From NCBI GenBank assembly GCA_037441765.1, contig JBBIRM010000006.1:1-54413 (forward strand): DNA of 54,413 bases, given 5' to 3'. Every line of letters starts with the position of its first letter. Position 1 is the first letter of the stretch. This DNA is from JBBIRM01 sp037441765 (lineage in GTDB: Bacteria; Desulfobacterota; BSN033; UBA1163). Shown here in pieces: positions 44,817-52,580 of this stretch. Under the pieces are notes generated by a model, which worked only from the letters and a program-made list of their open reading frames with translations, made no database searches and was not told the DNA's origin. The translations under genes were made by a program, and so were the position numbers.

Positions 44817-47585
44817 TCATTTTGACTTCTTTTCCTCGAGCATTCTTAACACCACTTCTGGTGTTACGGGTAGTTCTTTTGGCATAAGGCCAATGGCATT
44901 TCGCACTGCATTGGCCATTGCCCCGACCATAGCAACCGATATGGATAGACCTCCCTCCTTAGCACCAAATGGTCCAAAGGGATCGTTTGAGGTTACGATG
45001 ATGGGATCGATATTGGGGACATCTGTGGAAAGAGGGAACCAGTAGTCAACGAAGTTGGCATTAAGGTTCTGCCCTTTTTTTGTCCACAAGTGCTTCTCCA
45101 TTAGAACTCCTTGTGGGCCTCCTTCCATGGCGGAACGTTGGATCTGTTGCTCCACGGCCATGGGGTTAATTGGATAGCCACAGTCATGGGCTGCCACCAT
45201 GTTCAATACCTTCACCCTTCCTGTCTCGGGATCTACTTCGACCTCAGCAACAGCGGTTCCGAAGGAGAAAGCAGAGGCGATCTGGCCGCGAGGGTTTTTA
45301 ATCCATTCACGCTTGGGATCAGCATCAGGCCAGCGGTCGCCACGGCCCAAGATGGCCCGATTCTGAGCAAGTGCCGTTCGAGCCACCTTGGCTATATCTA
45401 TTGACCTCTCTGGTTCTCCCTTAACAAAGATTCGGCCATCACGAGCAACCAGTTCCTCTTTTTTAGCCTCTAACATTTGGGCTGCAACCTCTAAAAGTTG
45501 GTCTTTTGCATCGGCGGCTGCAGCCTTGACAGCCCCTCCAGAGATTAGCGTAGAGGCTTGAGAATAAGCCCCTTGGTCAGATGGGGTCACACTGGTATCG
45601 CCCGTAATGACCTTAATCCTCTCCAGTGGTATCCCTAACTCCTCTGCTGCAATCTGGGCAATCATACTATCATTGCCTTGTCCATTATCCATAACTCCAG
45701 AGATCACAGTGACATCTCCATCTTCATTAAAACGCACAAAGGCAGCAGATCCTCCCCGAATGCCCATTGGAAATCCACTGATCATCGAACTACACCCCAT
45801 TCCTATACCCCGATAGGGTGGGAGATGGCCCCGTTTCTCTTTCCAGCCAGCCCTTTCCGCAGCCAGACGCATGGTTTCAACTTCAGCGCAAGAGGTAATC
45901 ACTGTCCTTGTCGGAGTGATATAACCTTCTTGAACTGCATTCTTAATTCTAAACTCGAGAGGATCCATCCCGATCTTCTCTGCAAGGGAATCCAGCAGTA
46001 ATTCCAATCCCGCATATGTGGTTCGAGGGTGATGGGGATACATTCCACGAGGGGGCTTGTTGGTATAGGCTCGGATAGCCTCATAGCGGAGATTTGGAAA
46101 TTTGTAAGCCTCTTCAATCATTATGTAGGCGACAGAGGAAGCAATGGGTCCAGTGCTGGCATAGGCGCCCCCATCCATAATCACTTTCATATCCACAGCA
46201 GTAATCCTTCCCTCAGAGTCGACACCCACTCTGCAGTTTGTAATACTGCTGTGAACTTGTCGCACACAATTGAAATTCTCCTCTCGTGTATAGACCAATT
46301 TAACAGGCCGACGGGCTTTTTTCGAAAGGAGGGCAGCCATAAAATCTGCAGGAGAGATTTCAGATCTACCTCCGAAATGTCCACCCACCGCAACCTTACG
46401 AACGCGAACGTCTGAAGTAGGAATTCCCAGCGCGTTGCTAAGAGGCCTTGCCTTCATATGAGGCCCTGCATTTGGGCACCAGATATCCAGACCGGTGCTG
46501 TCAAAGTTTGCCAACACTGCATAATTTTCCAATTGGCAATAACTCTCTTCTGGGGAAGAGAATCGGCCTTCCTCAACGAGGGAAGACTCTGAAAGGGCCT
46601 TTTCCACATTGCCTTCGTTCACAAAGATTCGGACGCTGACATTTCCTGGTTTGTCATCATGAAGCTGGGGAGCACCTTCAAGCAGAGCCTCTTCAGGATC
46701 GAGAACATAGGGTAGTGGTTCCCACTCCACTTTAATAAGGTCTACCGCTTCTTGAGCAATCTCTTCGTCAATGGCAGCCACTGCAGCCACTTCTTGACCA
46801 AAGAAACGGGCCTTGTCCGCTGGAAGAAGTTGCATGTCCCTTGTGTAAGCAAAAACACCCCATTTGTAGGGTAAGGCATCTTTGCCTGTGATAATGGCCC
46901 TTACTCCAGGAAGCCTTTCCGCTCGACTCGTATCGATGTTCAGGATTCGAGCGTGGGCATAGGGGCTACGAAGGACCTTAGCGTAAAGCATCCCTGGTAA
47001 ATAGAGATCCGCAGAATATTTCATATCCCCTTTAACCTTGGGAACAGAATCAATTCGAGGAACTCTCTTTCCAACAACAGAATAGTCTGAAATGGGGAGG
47101 TCCTTTTCCGGGGATGGGGTATGCTGGCTGGCAACCATCTTCACCGATTCAACAATCTTCGTATATCCCGTGCATCGGCAGAGATTACCAGAAATCGCCT
47201 GACGAATCTCTTGCTCGGTTGGTGAGGGATTTTTATCCAATAGGGCCTTGGCTGTGAGGATCATCCCAGGGGTACAGAACCCACATTGGGTACCTCCAAA
47301 TTTGACAAACGCTTCTTGTACAGGGTGTAGTTTCTCTCCCTCAGCGAGTCCTTCGATTGTGACAATCTCTTGTCCCTGGACTTCTCCTGCAAGAAGGAGA
47401 CAGGAGCGGACAGGTACCCCATTTAGTAAAACCGTGCATGCTCCGCAGGTCCCATCCTCACATCCTGACTTCGTTCCGGTAAGTTTTAAATCTTCCCTGA
47501 TGACTTCTAAGAGGGTTCTGTTAGGAGAAATTTCAAGGGCCTCTATTCGGCCATTTATATTTAGTGAAACATGGATCTTTCTCAT
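44817..47585 (-). CDS. Molybdenum hydroxylase, fused [2Fe-2S] and Mo subunit
   Basis: A 922-residue xanthine-oxidase-family protein in which the small and large subunits are joined. Residues 1-160 bind two [2Fe-2S] clusters (C42, C47, C50, C62; C101, C104, C136, C138). The rest is the molybdopterin part, with GGHFGGRSEISPADF near 400, MYPHHPRTTYAG, and DNGQGNDSMIAQIAAEELG. The near-C-terminal block that normally holds the catalytic Glu (GAKGxGEP-like) reads GPFGAKEGGLSISVAM, placing Leu880 where the Glu usually is in a gap-free alignment. It pairs with the FAD subunit encoded 55 bp upstream. A GGGAG ribosome-binding site lies close to the ATG. Substrate is unknown; hydroxylation or reductive dehydroxylation is possible for the family. 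Confidence 0.9.
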   Translation of the reverse strand: MRKIHVSLNINGRIEALEISPNRTLLEVIREDLKLTGTKSGCEDGTCGACTVLLNGVPVRSCLLLAGEVQGQEIVTIEGLAEGEKLHPVQEAFVKFGGTQCGFCTPGMILTAKALLDKNPSPTEQEIRQAISGNLCRCTGYTKIVESVKMVASQHTPSPEKDLPISDYSVVGKRVPRIDSVPKVKGDMKYSADLYLPGMLYAKVLRSPYAHARILNIDTSRAERLPGVRAIITGKDALPYKWGVFAYTRDMQLLPADKARFFGQEVAAVAAIDEEIAQEAVDLIKVEWEPLPYVLDPEEALLEGAPQLHDDKPGNVSVRIFVNEGNVEKALSESSLVEEGRFSSPEESYCQLENYAVLANFDSTGLDIWCPNAGPHMKARPLSNALGIPTSDVRVRKVAVGGHFGGRSEISPADFMAALLSKKARRPVKLVYTREENFNCVRQVHSSITNCRVGVDSEGRITAVDMKVIMDGGAYASTGPIASSVAYIMIEEAYKFPNLRYEAIRAYTNKPPRGMYPHHPRTTYAGLELLLDSLAEKIGMDPLEFRIKNAVQEGYITPTRTVITSCAEVETMRLAAERAGWKEKRGHLPPYRGIGMGCSSMISGFPMGIRGGSAAFVRFNEDGDVTVISGVMDNGQGNDSMIAQIAAEELGIPLERIKVITGDTSVTPSDQGAYSQASTLISGGAVKAAAADAKDQLLEVAAQMLEAKKEELVARDGRIFVKGEPERSIDIAKVARTALAQNRAILGRGDRWPDADPKREWIKNPRGQIASAFSFGTAVAEVEVDPETGRVKVLNMVAAHDCGYPINPMAVEQQIQRSAMEGGPQGVLMEKHLWTKKGQNLNANFVDYWFPLSTDVPNIDPIIVTSNDPFGPFGAKEGGLSISVAMVGAMANAVRNAIGLMPKELPVTPEVVLRMLEEKKSK

Positions 47586-47640
47586 AAGTCTCCCTTATCT
47601 GTTTCGTTTAAAAGAGAATCTCCTTTCACAGGGATGAGGA

Positions 47641-48627
47641 TTAAGTTGCCAGTGCCTTTCTCAATGCCCGCCTTACAAGCACTCCAACCATTTTCCTCCG
47701 ATAAACCGCATTCATAATGAGGTTGGGTACTGGTCGGGCTTCATTCATGGCCTCTTCGGATACACGTTGAAGGAGCTCCTCTGAAGGTTTTTGTCCATCG
47801 AGGATGTCAAAAGCCTTAGGCACCTCTATGGGAGAAGACCCTACTGCTCCGAGCACCATTTTTAACTGTTCGATGGTTCCATTATGGCCTTTCTTCACCA
47901 TCAAGGCTACTCCTGCTACTGGAAAATCCATACCTTCGCGAATGCGAAGTTTTTCGTAGGTTGAAACCACTCCATCCCCAGGAGGTGGGATTCTCACTTC
48001 CACAAGGATTTCTTCAGGCCCAAGGCAGTTTGGTTTCTCTCCCCTTCCCGTGAAGAACTCACTTAAGGGAATGGTCTTTTCTTCCTTTGAGGAGACGATT
48101 TTCACTTCTGCTCCCAAAGCGATCAAGAGCGGACTGAGATCACCTTGATAAACCGCCTGACAATGCTTTCCCTTCTCAACCGCATGACAGATGCCTCCTC
48201 CTAATTTGAAGCAGGCCTTTTGGCTGCTTCTCCAGAATTCAGACTGATTGTAATAGATACAGCGGGTATCGAGGCAGAGATTCCCCCCAATAGTGGCTTT
48301 ATTTCGAATGGGAGGGATGGCGACCATTCGAATGGCCTGAACCAGTGAAGGATATTTGTTCATGATAAAAAGGGATTTCTCTAAATTCTCCAAGGTGGTC
48401 ATGGAGCCAATTGCAAGCCCACCGCTTTCGGTTTGGGATAGATAATTTAGGGCGCTCAGTTCTTTAAGGCCAATCACAACGGCTGGTTTGATAAGCCTGT
48501 AACGAAGGCCAACGATAAGTGCAGTGCCTCCTGCTAAGAGGGCGGCCTTCCCCAGATGCTCTTGAAGGAGGGAGCAGGCCTCTTTAATAGAGTTAGGTTG
48601 AATCAATTCAAATTTAGGAAGGTTCAT
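47641..48627 (-). CDS. FAD/[4Fe-4S] subunit of Mo hydroxylase, HcrB-like
   Basis: A 328-residue FAD subunit with LLAGGTALIVGLR and ATIGGNLCLDTRC for flavin binding and a CO-dehydrogenase-type C-terminal domain. It carries an insert with C123, C139, C147 and C156. The spacing (16, 8, 9) equals that of the extra [4Fe-4S] cluster ligands I recall in 4-hydroxybenzoyl-CoA reductase HcrB (C122, C138, C146, C155). Ordinary xanthine dehydrogenase FAD subunits lack this insert. The extra cluster in HcrB is linked to reversed electron flow from ferredoxin to Mo, so this enzyme may work reductively. Confidence 0.9.
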   Translation of the reverse strand: MNLPKFELIQPNSIKEACSLLQEHLGKAALLAGGTALIVGLRYRLIKPAVVIGLKELSALNYLSQTESGGLAIGSMTTLENLEKSLFIMNKYPSLVQAIRMVAIPPIRNKATIGGNLCLDTRCIYYNQSEFWRSSQKACFKLGGGICHAVEKGKHCQAVYQGDLSPLLIALGAEVKIVSSKEEKTIPLSEFFTGRGEKPNCLGPEEILVEVRIPPPGDGVVSTYEKLRIREGMDFPVAGVALMVKKGHNGTIEQLKMVLGAVGSSPIEVPKAFDILDGQKPSEELLQRVSEEAMNEARPVPNLIMNAVYRRKMVGVLVRRALRKALAT

Positions 48628-48674
48628 CTAATAATCTTACTCCAATTTTAATAAGAGATTCGTTGATTTTAAGT

Positions 48675-48712
48675 ATTATAAAATGAAAAGAATTTTAATG
48701 TATACTGTATAC
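48675..48712 (-). promoter_or_regulatory. Promoter and palindromic operator candidate of Mo hydroxylase operon
   Basis: On the minus strand a perfect TATAAT (complement of 48675-48680) lies about 48 bp before the FAD-subunit ATG. Upstream, at 48700-48712, is GTATAC-A-GTATAC, a 13-bp palindrome flanked by AT, overlapping the expected -35 position. Palindromes of the GTATAC type are typical targets of GntR/FCD-type regulators. No regulator gene is close by. Confidence 0.55.
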
Positions 48713-48746
48713 AAAAAAATTTTTTTGTCAAGTAGAAAATTGGAGA

Positions 48747-48802
48747 TCTCTGAAAAAGTATTTAAAACGAGTTTTATAGACTGGGGAGGTGGGGTGGAAA
48801 AG
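48747..48802 (+). repeat. Dispersed repeat, copy A (TCTGAAAAAG...GGGGAGGTGGGGT)
   Basis: The unit begins TCTCTGAAAAAG, has an AT-rich centre, and ends GACTGGGGAGGTGGGGTGG then AAAAGCC. It closely matches the inverted copy at 51374-51430 and the copies at 51211 and 51438. This stretch, 48628-48968, holds no gene. Confidence 0.8.
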
Positions 48803-48840
48803 CCTGTGTCGTAATTTGAAATAAGAAATGAAAACAATGC

Positions 48841-48896
48841 GGCAAGGGACAGGCCCTTGCCCTACGATTCATAACGGTAAGGGATGAACCCTTACC
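48841..48896. repeat. REP-like hairpin pair
   Basis: GGCAAGGG-ACAGG-CCCTTGCC (48841-48861) and GGTAAGGG-ATGAA-CCCTTACC (48876-48896) both have an 8-bp perfect stem and 5-nt loop, followed by CTAC. They match the pairs at 22-94 and 51480-51527. Confidence 0.85.
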
Positions 48897-48923
48897 CTAC
48901 AATTTATAACTCATTTATTTTTC

Positions 48924-48952
48924 TTGACAAATGGGGAGGCTTTGTTTAATTC
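48924..48952 (+). promoter_or_regulatory. Putative promoter of GNAT gene
   Basis: A perfect TTGACA (48924-48929) and TAATTC (48947-48952) are 17 nt apart, 17 bp before the ATG at 48969. The -10 is poor. Confidence 0.4.
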
Positions 48953-48968
48953 ATAAAAAGGGTGGAAT

Positions 48969-49415
48969 ATGCGTCTTTTAGAGAATTTATTAATCCGTCC
49001 TTTGAAGAGAGAGGATCTGGATGCCATTGTAGAAATAGACGAGAAGGTACTTGGGGAGCGTCGAAGGGACTATTGGGAAAGAAAGTTGGAGAAGATGAAG
49101 CATCAACCCACACCCACATCCTTGGTAGTTGAGGTCGAAGGGAAGGTAGTAGGGTTTATTCTCGGGGATGTCAGCGGTTGGGAGTTTGGGGTACCTGAAA
49201 CCATCGCCTGGATAGATACGATTGGTATTGATCCAGATTTTCAGAAAAAGGGATTGGCAAGGGCCCTAACTTTCGAAATGATAAAAAATTTAAAGGCAAT
49301 CGGAGTCAAAACCATTTACACCTTGGTCAATTGGAACGATTGGGATCTACTTCAATTCTTCCACGCCATGGGGTTTACAAGAGGGGATATGATCAATTTG
49401 GAGTTGAAGATTTAG
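48969..49415 (+). CDS. GNAT family N-acetyltransferase
   Basis: A 148-residue acetyltransferase. IRPLKREDLDAIVEID, VVEVEGKVVGFILGD and the acetyl-CoA loop (IDPDFQKKGLARALTFEM) follow the RimI-like pattern. The acceptor is unknown. It stands alone on the plus strand, and its last 23 nt overlap the convergent transglycosylase gene. Confidence 0.88.
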   Translation: MRLLENLLIRPLKREDLDAIVEIDEKVLGERRRDYWERKLEKMKHQPTPTSLVVEVEGKVVGFILGDVSGWEFGVPETIAWIDTIGIDPDFQKKGLARALTFEMIKNLKAIGVKTIYTLVNWNDWDLLQFFHAMGFTRGDMINLELKI

Positions 49416-51120
49416 TCTCTTTCACCCTAATTTTTAACTTTTCTTCGGGATAGATCACGTCTGACCCCTCAAGATGATTCCAGGTTTTAATTTCTGAAAC
49501 CGTCACATTATATCGTTGAGCAATGCTCCACAGGGTATCTCCCTTTTTTACGATGTAAATGACTTCTTTTTCTCCTTTCGCTCTGGAGGCATTTTCTGCT
49601 GAAGAGTCCATTCTGATTTTGAGTTTATCCCCAGGGACAAGCTTTTTTTCAGGATGGAGGTTATTCCATCTGCTAAGGGCACCTATGTTTACCCCCATTT
49701 CGTTTGCGATGCTCCACAGGGTATCTCCTTTTTTAATAGTGTAGATGATCTCTTCAGGAGTTCGATAAGGGCTGTTTCCATTTTTCTTTTTTTGAGCAAC
49801 CGCCATGGGTTTGACCTTCTCATCCATCGAAAGGGGAATCAGGAGGGTCATCCCTCTATGGATTCGACCTGTCCCATCAAGCCGATTCATCTCGACAATG
49901 GGTTCTACCTCCACTCGATATAATCTTGCAATTTTAGGAAGGGTTTCTCCCCTCTTTACAAGATGGGTTTTAAACTGAAACTTCCTTAGAGGTTGGAGCA
50001 TCTCAAAGTTCCTGAGGAATCGTTCTTTTTTCCCATAAGGAATTTTAATTTCATACCCTGACTCATCAGGAGGAGTCACCCCTCTGCGGAGTTCCGGGTT
50101 TAAGTCTTTAATCTCTTCGAGAGAGACTTCACAGGCTTCAGAGATGAGCGAAAGTGGGGTTAGACCTGGGACCTTCACTTTTTCGTAACGGAGTGGTTCC
50201 TCATATTCAATGTTTGTAAACCCATATTTTTCTGGGTCCTTTGCAATGAGGGCCGCGGCGATCATCTGAGGGACATAATCTTTGGTCTCCTTTTTCAAAT
50301 ATCGATATTTCGTAAGTTCCCAGAAGTCTTCTGTTCGGTAGCGTTTCATTGCACTGGCGATTTTATTCTCCCCTGCATTATAGCCGGCTGCGGCGAGGTA
50401 CCAACATTCAAACATATCATAAAGGTCTTTCAGATATTTTGCTGCAGCAATGGTTGACTTCTCTGGATCTCTCCTCTCATCTACCCACCAATTGACCTTC
50501 AACCCATACTTTTTTCCGGTGAGATAGATAAATTGCCATGGCCCGGAGGCCTTGCTCCTGGAGTAGGCATATGGGTTAAACCCACTTTCAATAAGAGACA
50601 TATAGACGAGATCTTCTGGAAGACCATTCTCTTTTAATAAATTCTTCATAAATGGGATATACTTTTCAGAACGGGCAAGCCAATTGGAGAATTTATTTCG
50701 GGCAGTGGTTTGAAAATATTGGATAAAGTGTTCCACCTTCTCATTGATCACTATAGGGATATCAAACTCAAGGCCTTCCCTCGTTTTATCTCTTGGAAGC
50801 ACCTCTAAATAGAAATCATCACTCGATTCATCGCTGATGGGAGGCTCAAACCTAAGGGTAGAAGGGAGGTCTGCAGGAGGTTTAGGAGGAAGGCTTGAGA
50901 TTGTTAAGGTTGATGGAGGTGGTTGAGCGGGTTGCTTTTCATCCAATTCAATTGGGGGAGATGATGGAGGAGAAGATTCTGCAGAAGGAGGTTCTACAAT
51001 AGTAGATTCCATGACGGTAAGAGGGATCGCATCCTTTTTCTCTTGAGATTTTGCACGGAGAGAAATACAACCCGAAGCCAAAAGTAAAAGCATCATACCT
51101 ATTAGAATCTTACTGATCAT
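49393..51120 (-). CDS. MltD-like lytic transglycosylase lipoprotein with three LysM domains
   Basis: The start chosen is the ATG with a GGGAGGG ribosome-binding site 8 nt upstream. It opens a lipoprotein signal (ILIGMMLLLLASGC) with the lipidated Cys at residue 18. A Pro/Ser-rich linker (about 40-95) precedes an SLT domain whose catalytic Glu is E178 (YMSLIESGFNPYAYS), followed by ASGPWQFI and ETKDYVPQMIAAALI. Three LysM repeats follow (KTHLVKRGETLPKIA, YTIKKGDTLWSIANE, YIVKKGDTLWSIAQR). It cleaves peptidoglycan strands in the periplasm, held to the outer membrane. The frame is open 12 codons upstream of the chosen start, without a signal or ribosome-binding site. Confidence 0.92.
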   Translation of the reverse strand: MISKILIGMMLLLLASGCISLRAKSQEKKDAIPLTVMESTIVEPPSAESSPPSSPPIELDEKQPAQPPPSTLTISSLPPKPPADLPSTLRFEPPISDESSDDFYLEVLPRDKTREGLEFDIPIVINEKVEHFIQYFQTTARNKFSNWLARSEKYIPFMKNLLKENGLPEDLVYMSLIESGFNPYAYSRSKASGPWQFIYLTGKKYGLKVNWWVDERRDPEKSTIAAAKYLKDLYDMFECWYLAAAGYNAGENKIASAMKRYRTEDFWELTKYRYLKKETKDYVPQMIAAALIAKDPEKYGFTNIEYEEPLRYEKVKVPGLTPLSLISEACEVSLEEIKDLNPELRRGVTPPDESGYEIKIPYGKKERFLRNFEMLQPLRKFQFKTHLVKRGETLPKIARLYRVEVEPIVEMNRLDGTGRIHRGMTLLIPLSMDEKVKPMAVAQKKKNGNSPYRTPEEIIYTIKKGDTLWSIANEMGVNIGALSRWNNLHPEKKLVPGDKLKIRMDSSAENASRAKGEKEVIYIVKKGDTLWSIAQRYNVTVSEIKTWNHLEGSDVIYPEEKLKIRVKETKSSTPN

Positions 51121-51210
51121 TTGGCTTCCCTCCCAATGTCCAGAAGTATTCCACATGATTAAAAATTGTTAAAAAAATGACATAGATGATACAATCTTGT
51201 CAAGAAAATT

Positions 51211-51255
51211 TGTTGAGCCCTCTGAAAAAGTCCCTCAAAGACTGGGGAGGTAGAG
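51211..51255 (+). repeat. Dispersed repeat, copy B
   Basis: TGTTGAGCCCTCTGAAAAAG followed by TCCCTCAAAGACTGGGGAGG and TAGAGT. It shares the TGTTGAG lead and the GGGGAGGTAG end with copy D. The spacer 51121-51613 holds this and the units below, and no gene. Confidence 0.8.
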
Positions 51256-51373
51256 TTCCAAACTCTTCGAATGCGGGCACCAAGAAGTTAATTTGCTAAC
51301 AATCGTTTAAGAGAAAAAGAAACATTTTCAGGGAATTAATTAGTAGTGCCAAACTATTAAATGTATCCGCTCG

Positions 51374-51430
51374 AAGGCTTTTCCACCCCACCTCCCAAGT
51401 CTAAAAATCTTTTTAAAATCCTTTTTCAGA
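51374..51430 (-). repeat. Dispersed repeat, copy C (inverted)
   Basis: Read on the minus strand it begins TCTGAAAAAGGATTTT and ends GACTTGGGAGGTGGGGTGG then AAAAGCC, nearly identical in layout to copy A, 2.6 kb away. With copy D it makes an inverted pair separated by 7 bp. Confidence 0.8.
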
Positions 51431-51437
51431 AATCTCT

Positions 51438-51480
51438 TGTTGAGGCCTCTGAAAAATTCTTTAAAGATTGGGGAGGTAGG
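51438..51480 (+). repeat. Dispersed repeat, copy D
   Basis: TGTTGAGGCCTCTGAAAAAT followed by TCTTTAAAGATTGGGGAGG and TAGG. It runs directly into a REP-like hairpin pair. Confidence 0.8.
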
Positions 51481-51527
51481 GTAAGCCCTTGTGGCTTTCC
51501 GTCTTCGGTAAGGGACAAGCCCTTACC
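51480..51527. repeat. REP-like hairpin pair
   Basis: GGTAAGCC-CTTGT-GGCTTTCC (51480-51500, one mismatch) and GGTAAGGG-ACAAG-CCCTTACC (51507-51527, perfect), followed by CTAC. Same 8-bp stem, 5-nt loop plan as the other pairs. Confidence 0.85.
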
Positions 51528-51613
51528 CTACGGATTAAATTATTAATATTTTAAAAGCAATATTTATGCCAAATTTTAGAGGATATTGATATCTGAAATT
51601 AAATAAAATTGGT

Positions 51614-52580
51614 TTAGGGATCAAATCCTATTTTGACAGGGAGGGTTTTGTCGGCAGACCATTCTACCCATGATCCCCGATAGAGACGGACGTGGGGGAA
51701 TCCGATAATATGCTTCAGGGTAAAATAGAGATGGCTCGCTTCTCTTCCAGTTCGGCAATGGACGATGATTTCTTTATCCTTCGATAATCCTAATTCTGCA
51801 AAAAGTCTTTCCAGGATTTCTTTCNNNNNNNNNNTGGAAGGAGAGGAGGTCAGGGTTTGGAAAAAGAAAGAAATCCTCTCCTTCCAAAGTTGTTTCCCAG
51901 AAGAGATTTCTGGCCCCGGGGATGTGTCCTCTTCGAATCTCTTCTCCTTCCTCTCCACTATACTGTTTGGGCGGCCTTGCATCAAGAATCAAGGTTCCTT
52001 TTGTCTGGAGTCTTTCAAGGACATATTTCTTTTCAGCCAGTGTTTCTCGAATATATTTCCCGAAAAATTTCTTAGGAGGAGAAGAAGGGTACTCCTTGGT
52101 TATTGGATGTTTTTCCGAAATCCATTTCTCCCATCCCCCGTTTAGGATGCCCACTCTTTTATGTCCCAGAAGATCGAGGGTCCAGGCAAGAAAGGTTGCA
52201 TTGGGATCTGATTTTTCTGAATAAATGATCACCCACATCTCGTTGGAAAGGCTTAAATATTCTCCAAGTATTTTTTCTATAACCATTCGATCAGGGGCTT
52301 GTGCAGGAATGCCATTTTTTGAAACACGGATACTTTCAACATTGAGATAGAAAGAATTTGGGATATGCCCTTTCAGGTAATCGATGAGAGAGGTTCTCAT
52401 GTCAATCACCCGAACAAAGGGGTGGTTGATTCTGTTTGCCAGTTCTTCAGTCTCAACCAACCTGGGTTGGTCAAAGTTTTTGAAGGGTGGGGTTTTGGCA
52501 TGAAGGGAGGTGGGAGTAATCAGGAAAGGGCAGATGAGACATCCAATAAGAATTTTTAATTTGAAATTTAACGGTTTCAA
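51614..52580 (-). CDS. Exported two-domain rhodanese (sulfurtransferase), split by assembly gap
   Basis: Two pieces belong to one gene: an upstream piece in one frame and a downstream piece in another, joined across ten Ns at 51825-51834. A signal peptide (ILIGCLICPFLITPTSLHA) precedes rhodanese domain 1 (VRVIDMRTSLIDYLKGHIPN, GGWEKWIS) and domain 2 (TLILDARPPKQY, RRGHIPGARNLFW). The active Cys lies in IIVHCRTGREASHL. It should move sulfane sulfur from thiosulfate or a mercapto acid in the periplasm. The start appears to be TTG (52578-52580), with AGGAG 8 nt upstream, directly abutting the glgA stop codon. The frame change is best explained by a wrong gap length. Confidence 0.85.
51825..51834. 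other. Assembly gap (10 N)
   Basis: A run of exactly ten Ns inside the rhodanese gene. The flanking frames do not match, so the number of missing bases is unknown. Confidence 0.98.

Noticed and set aside
51198..51203. Perfect TTGACA (minus strand) upstream of the transglycosylase gene
   Set aside because: No acceptable -10 hexamer lies 15-19 nt downstream.
51361..51546. 61-codon plus-strand open frame
   Set aside because: It consists of repeat copies C and D and a REP hairpin; no coding signal.
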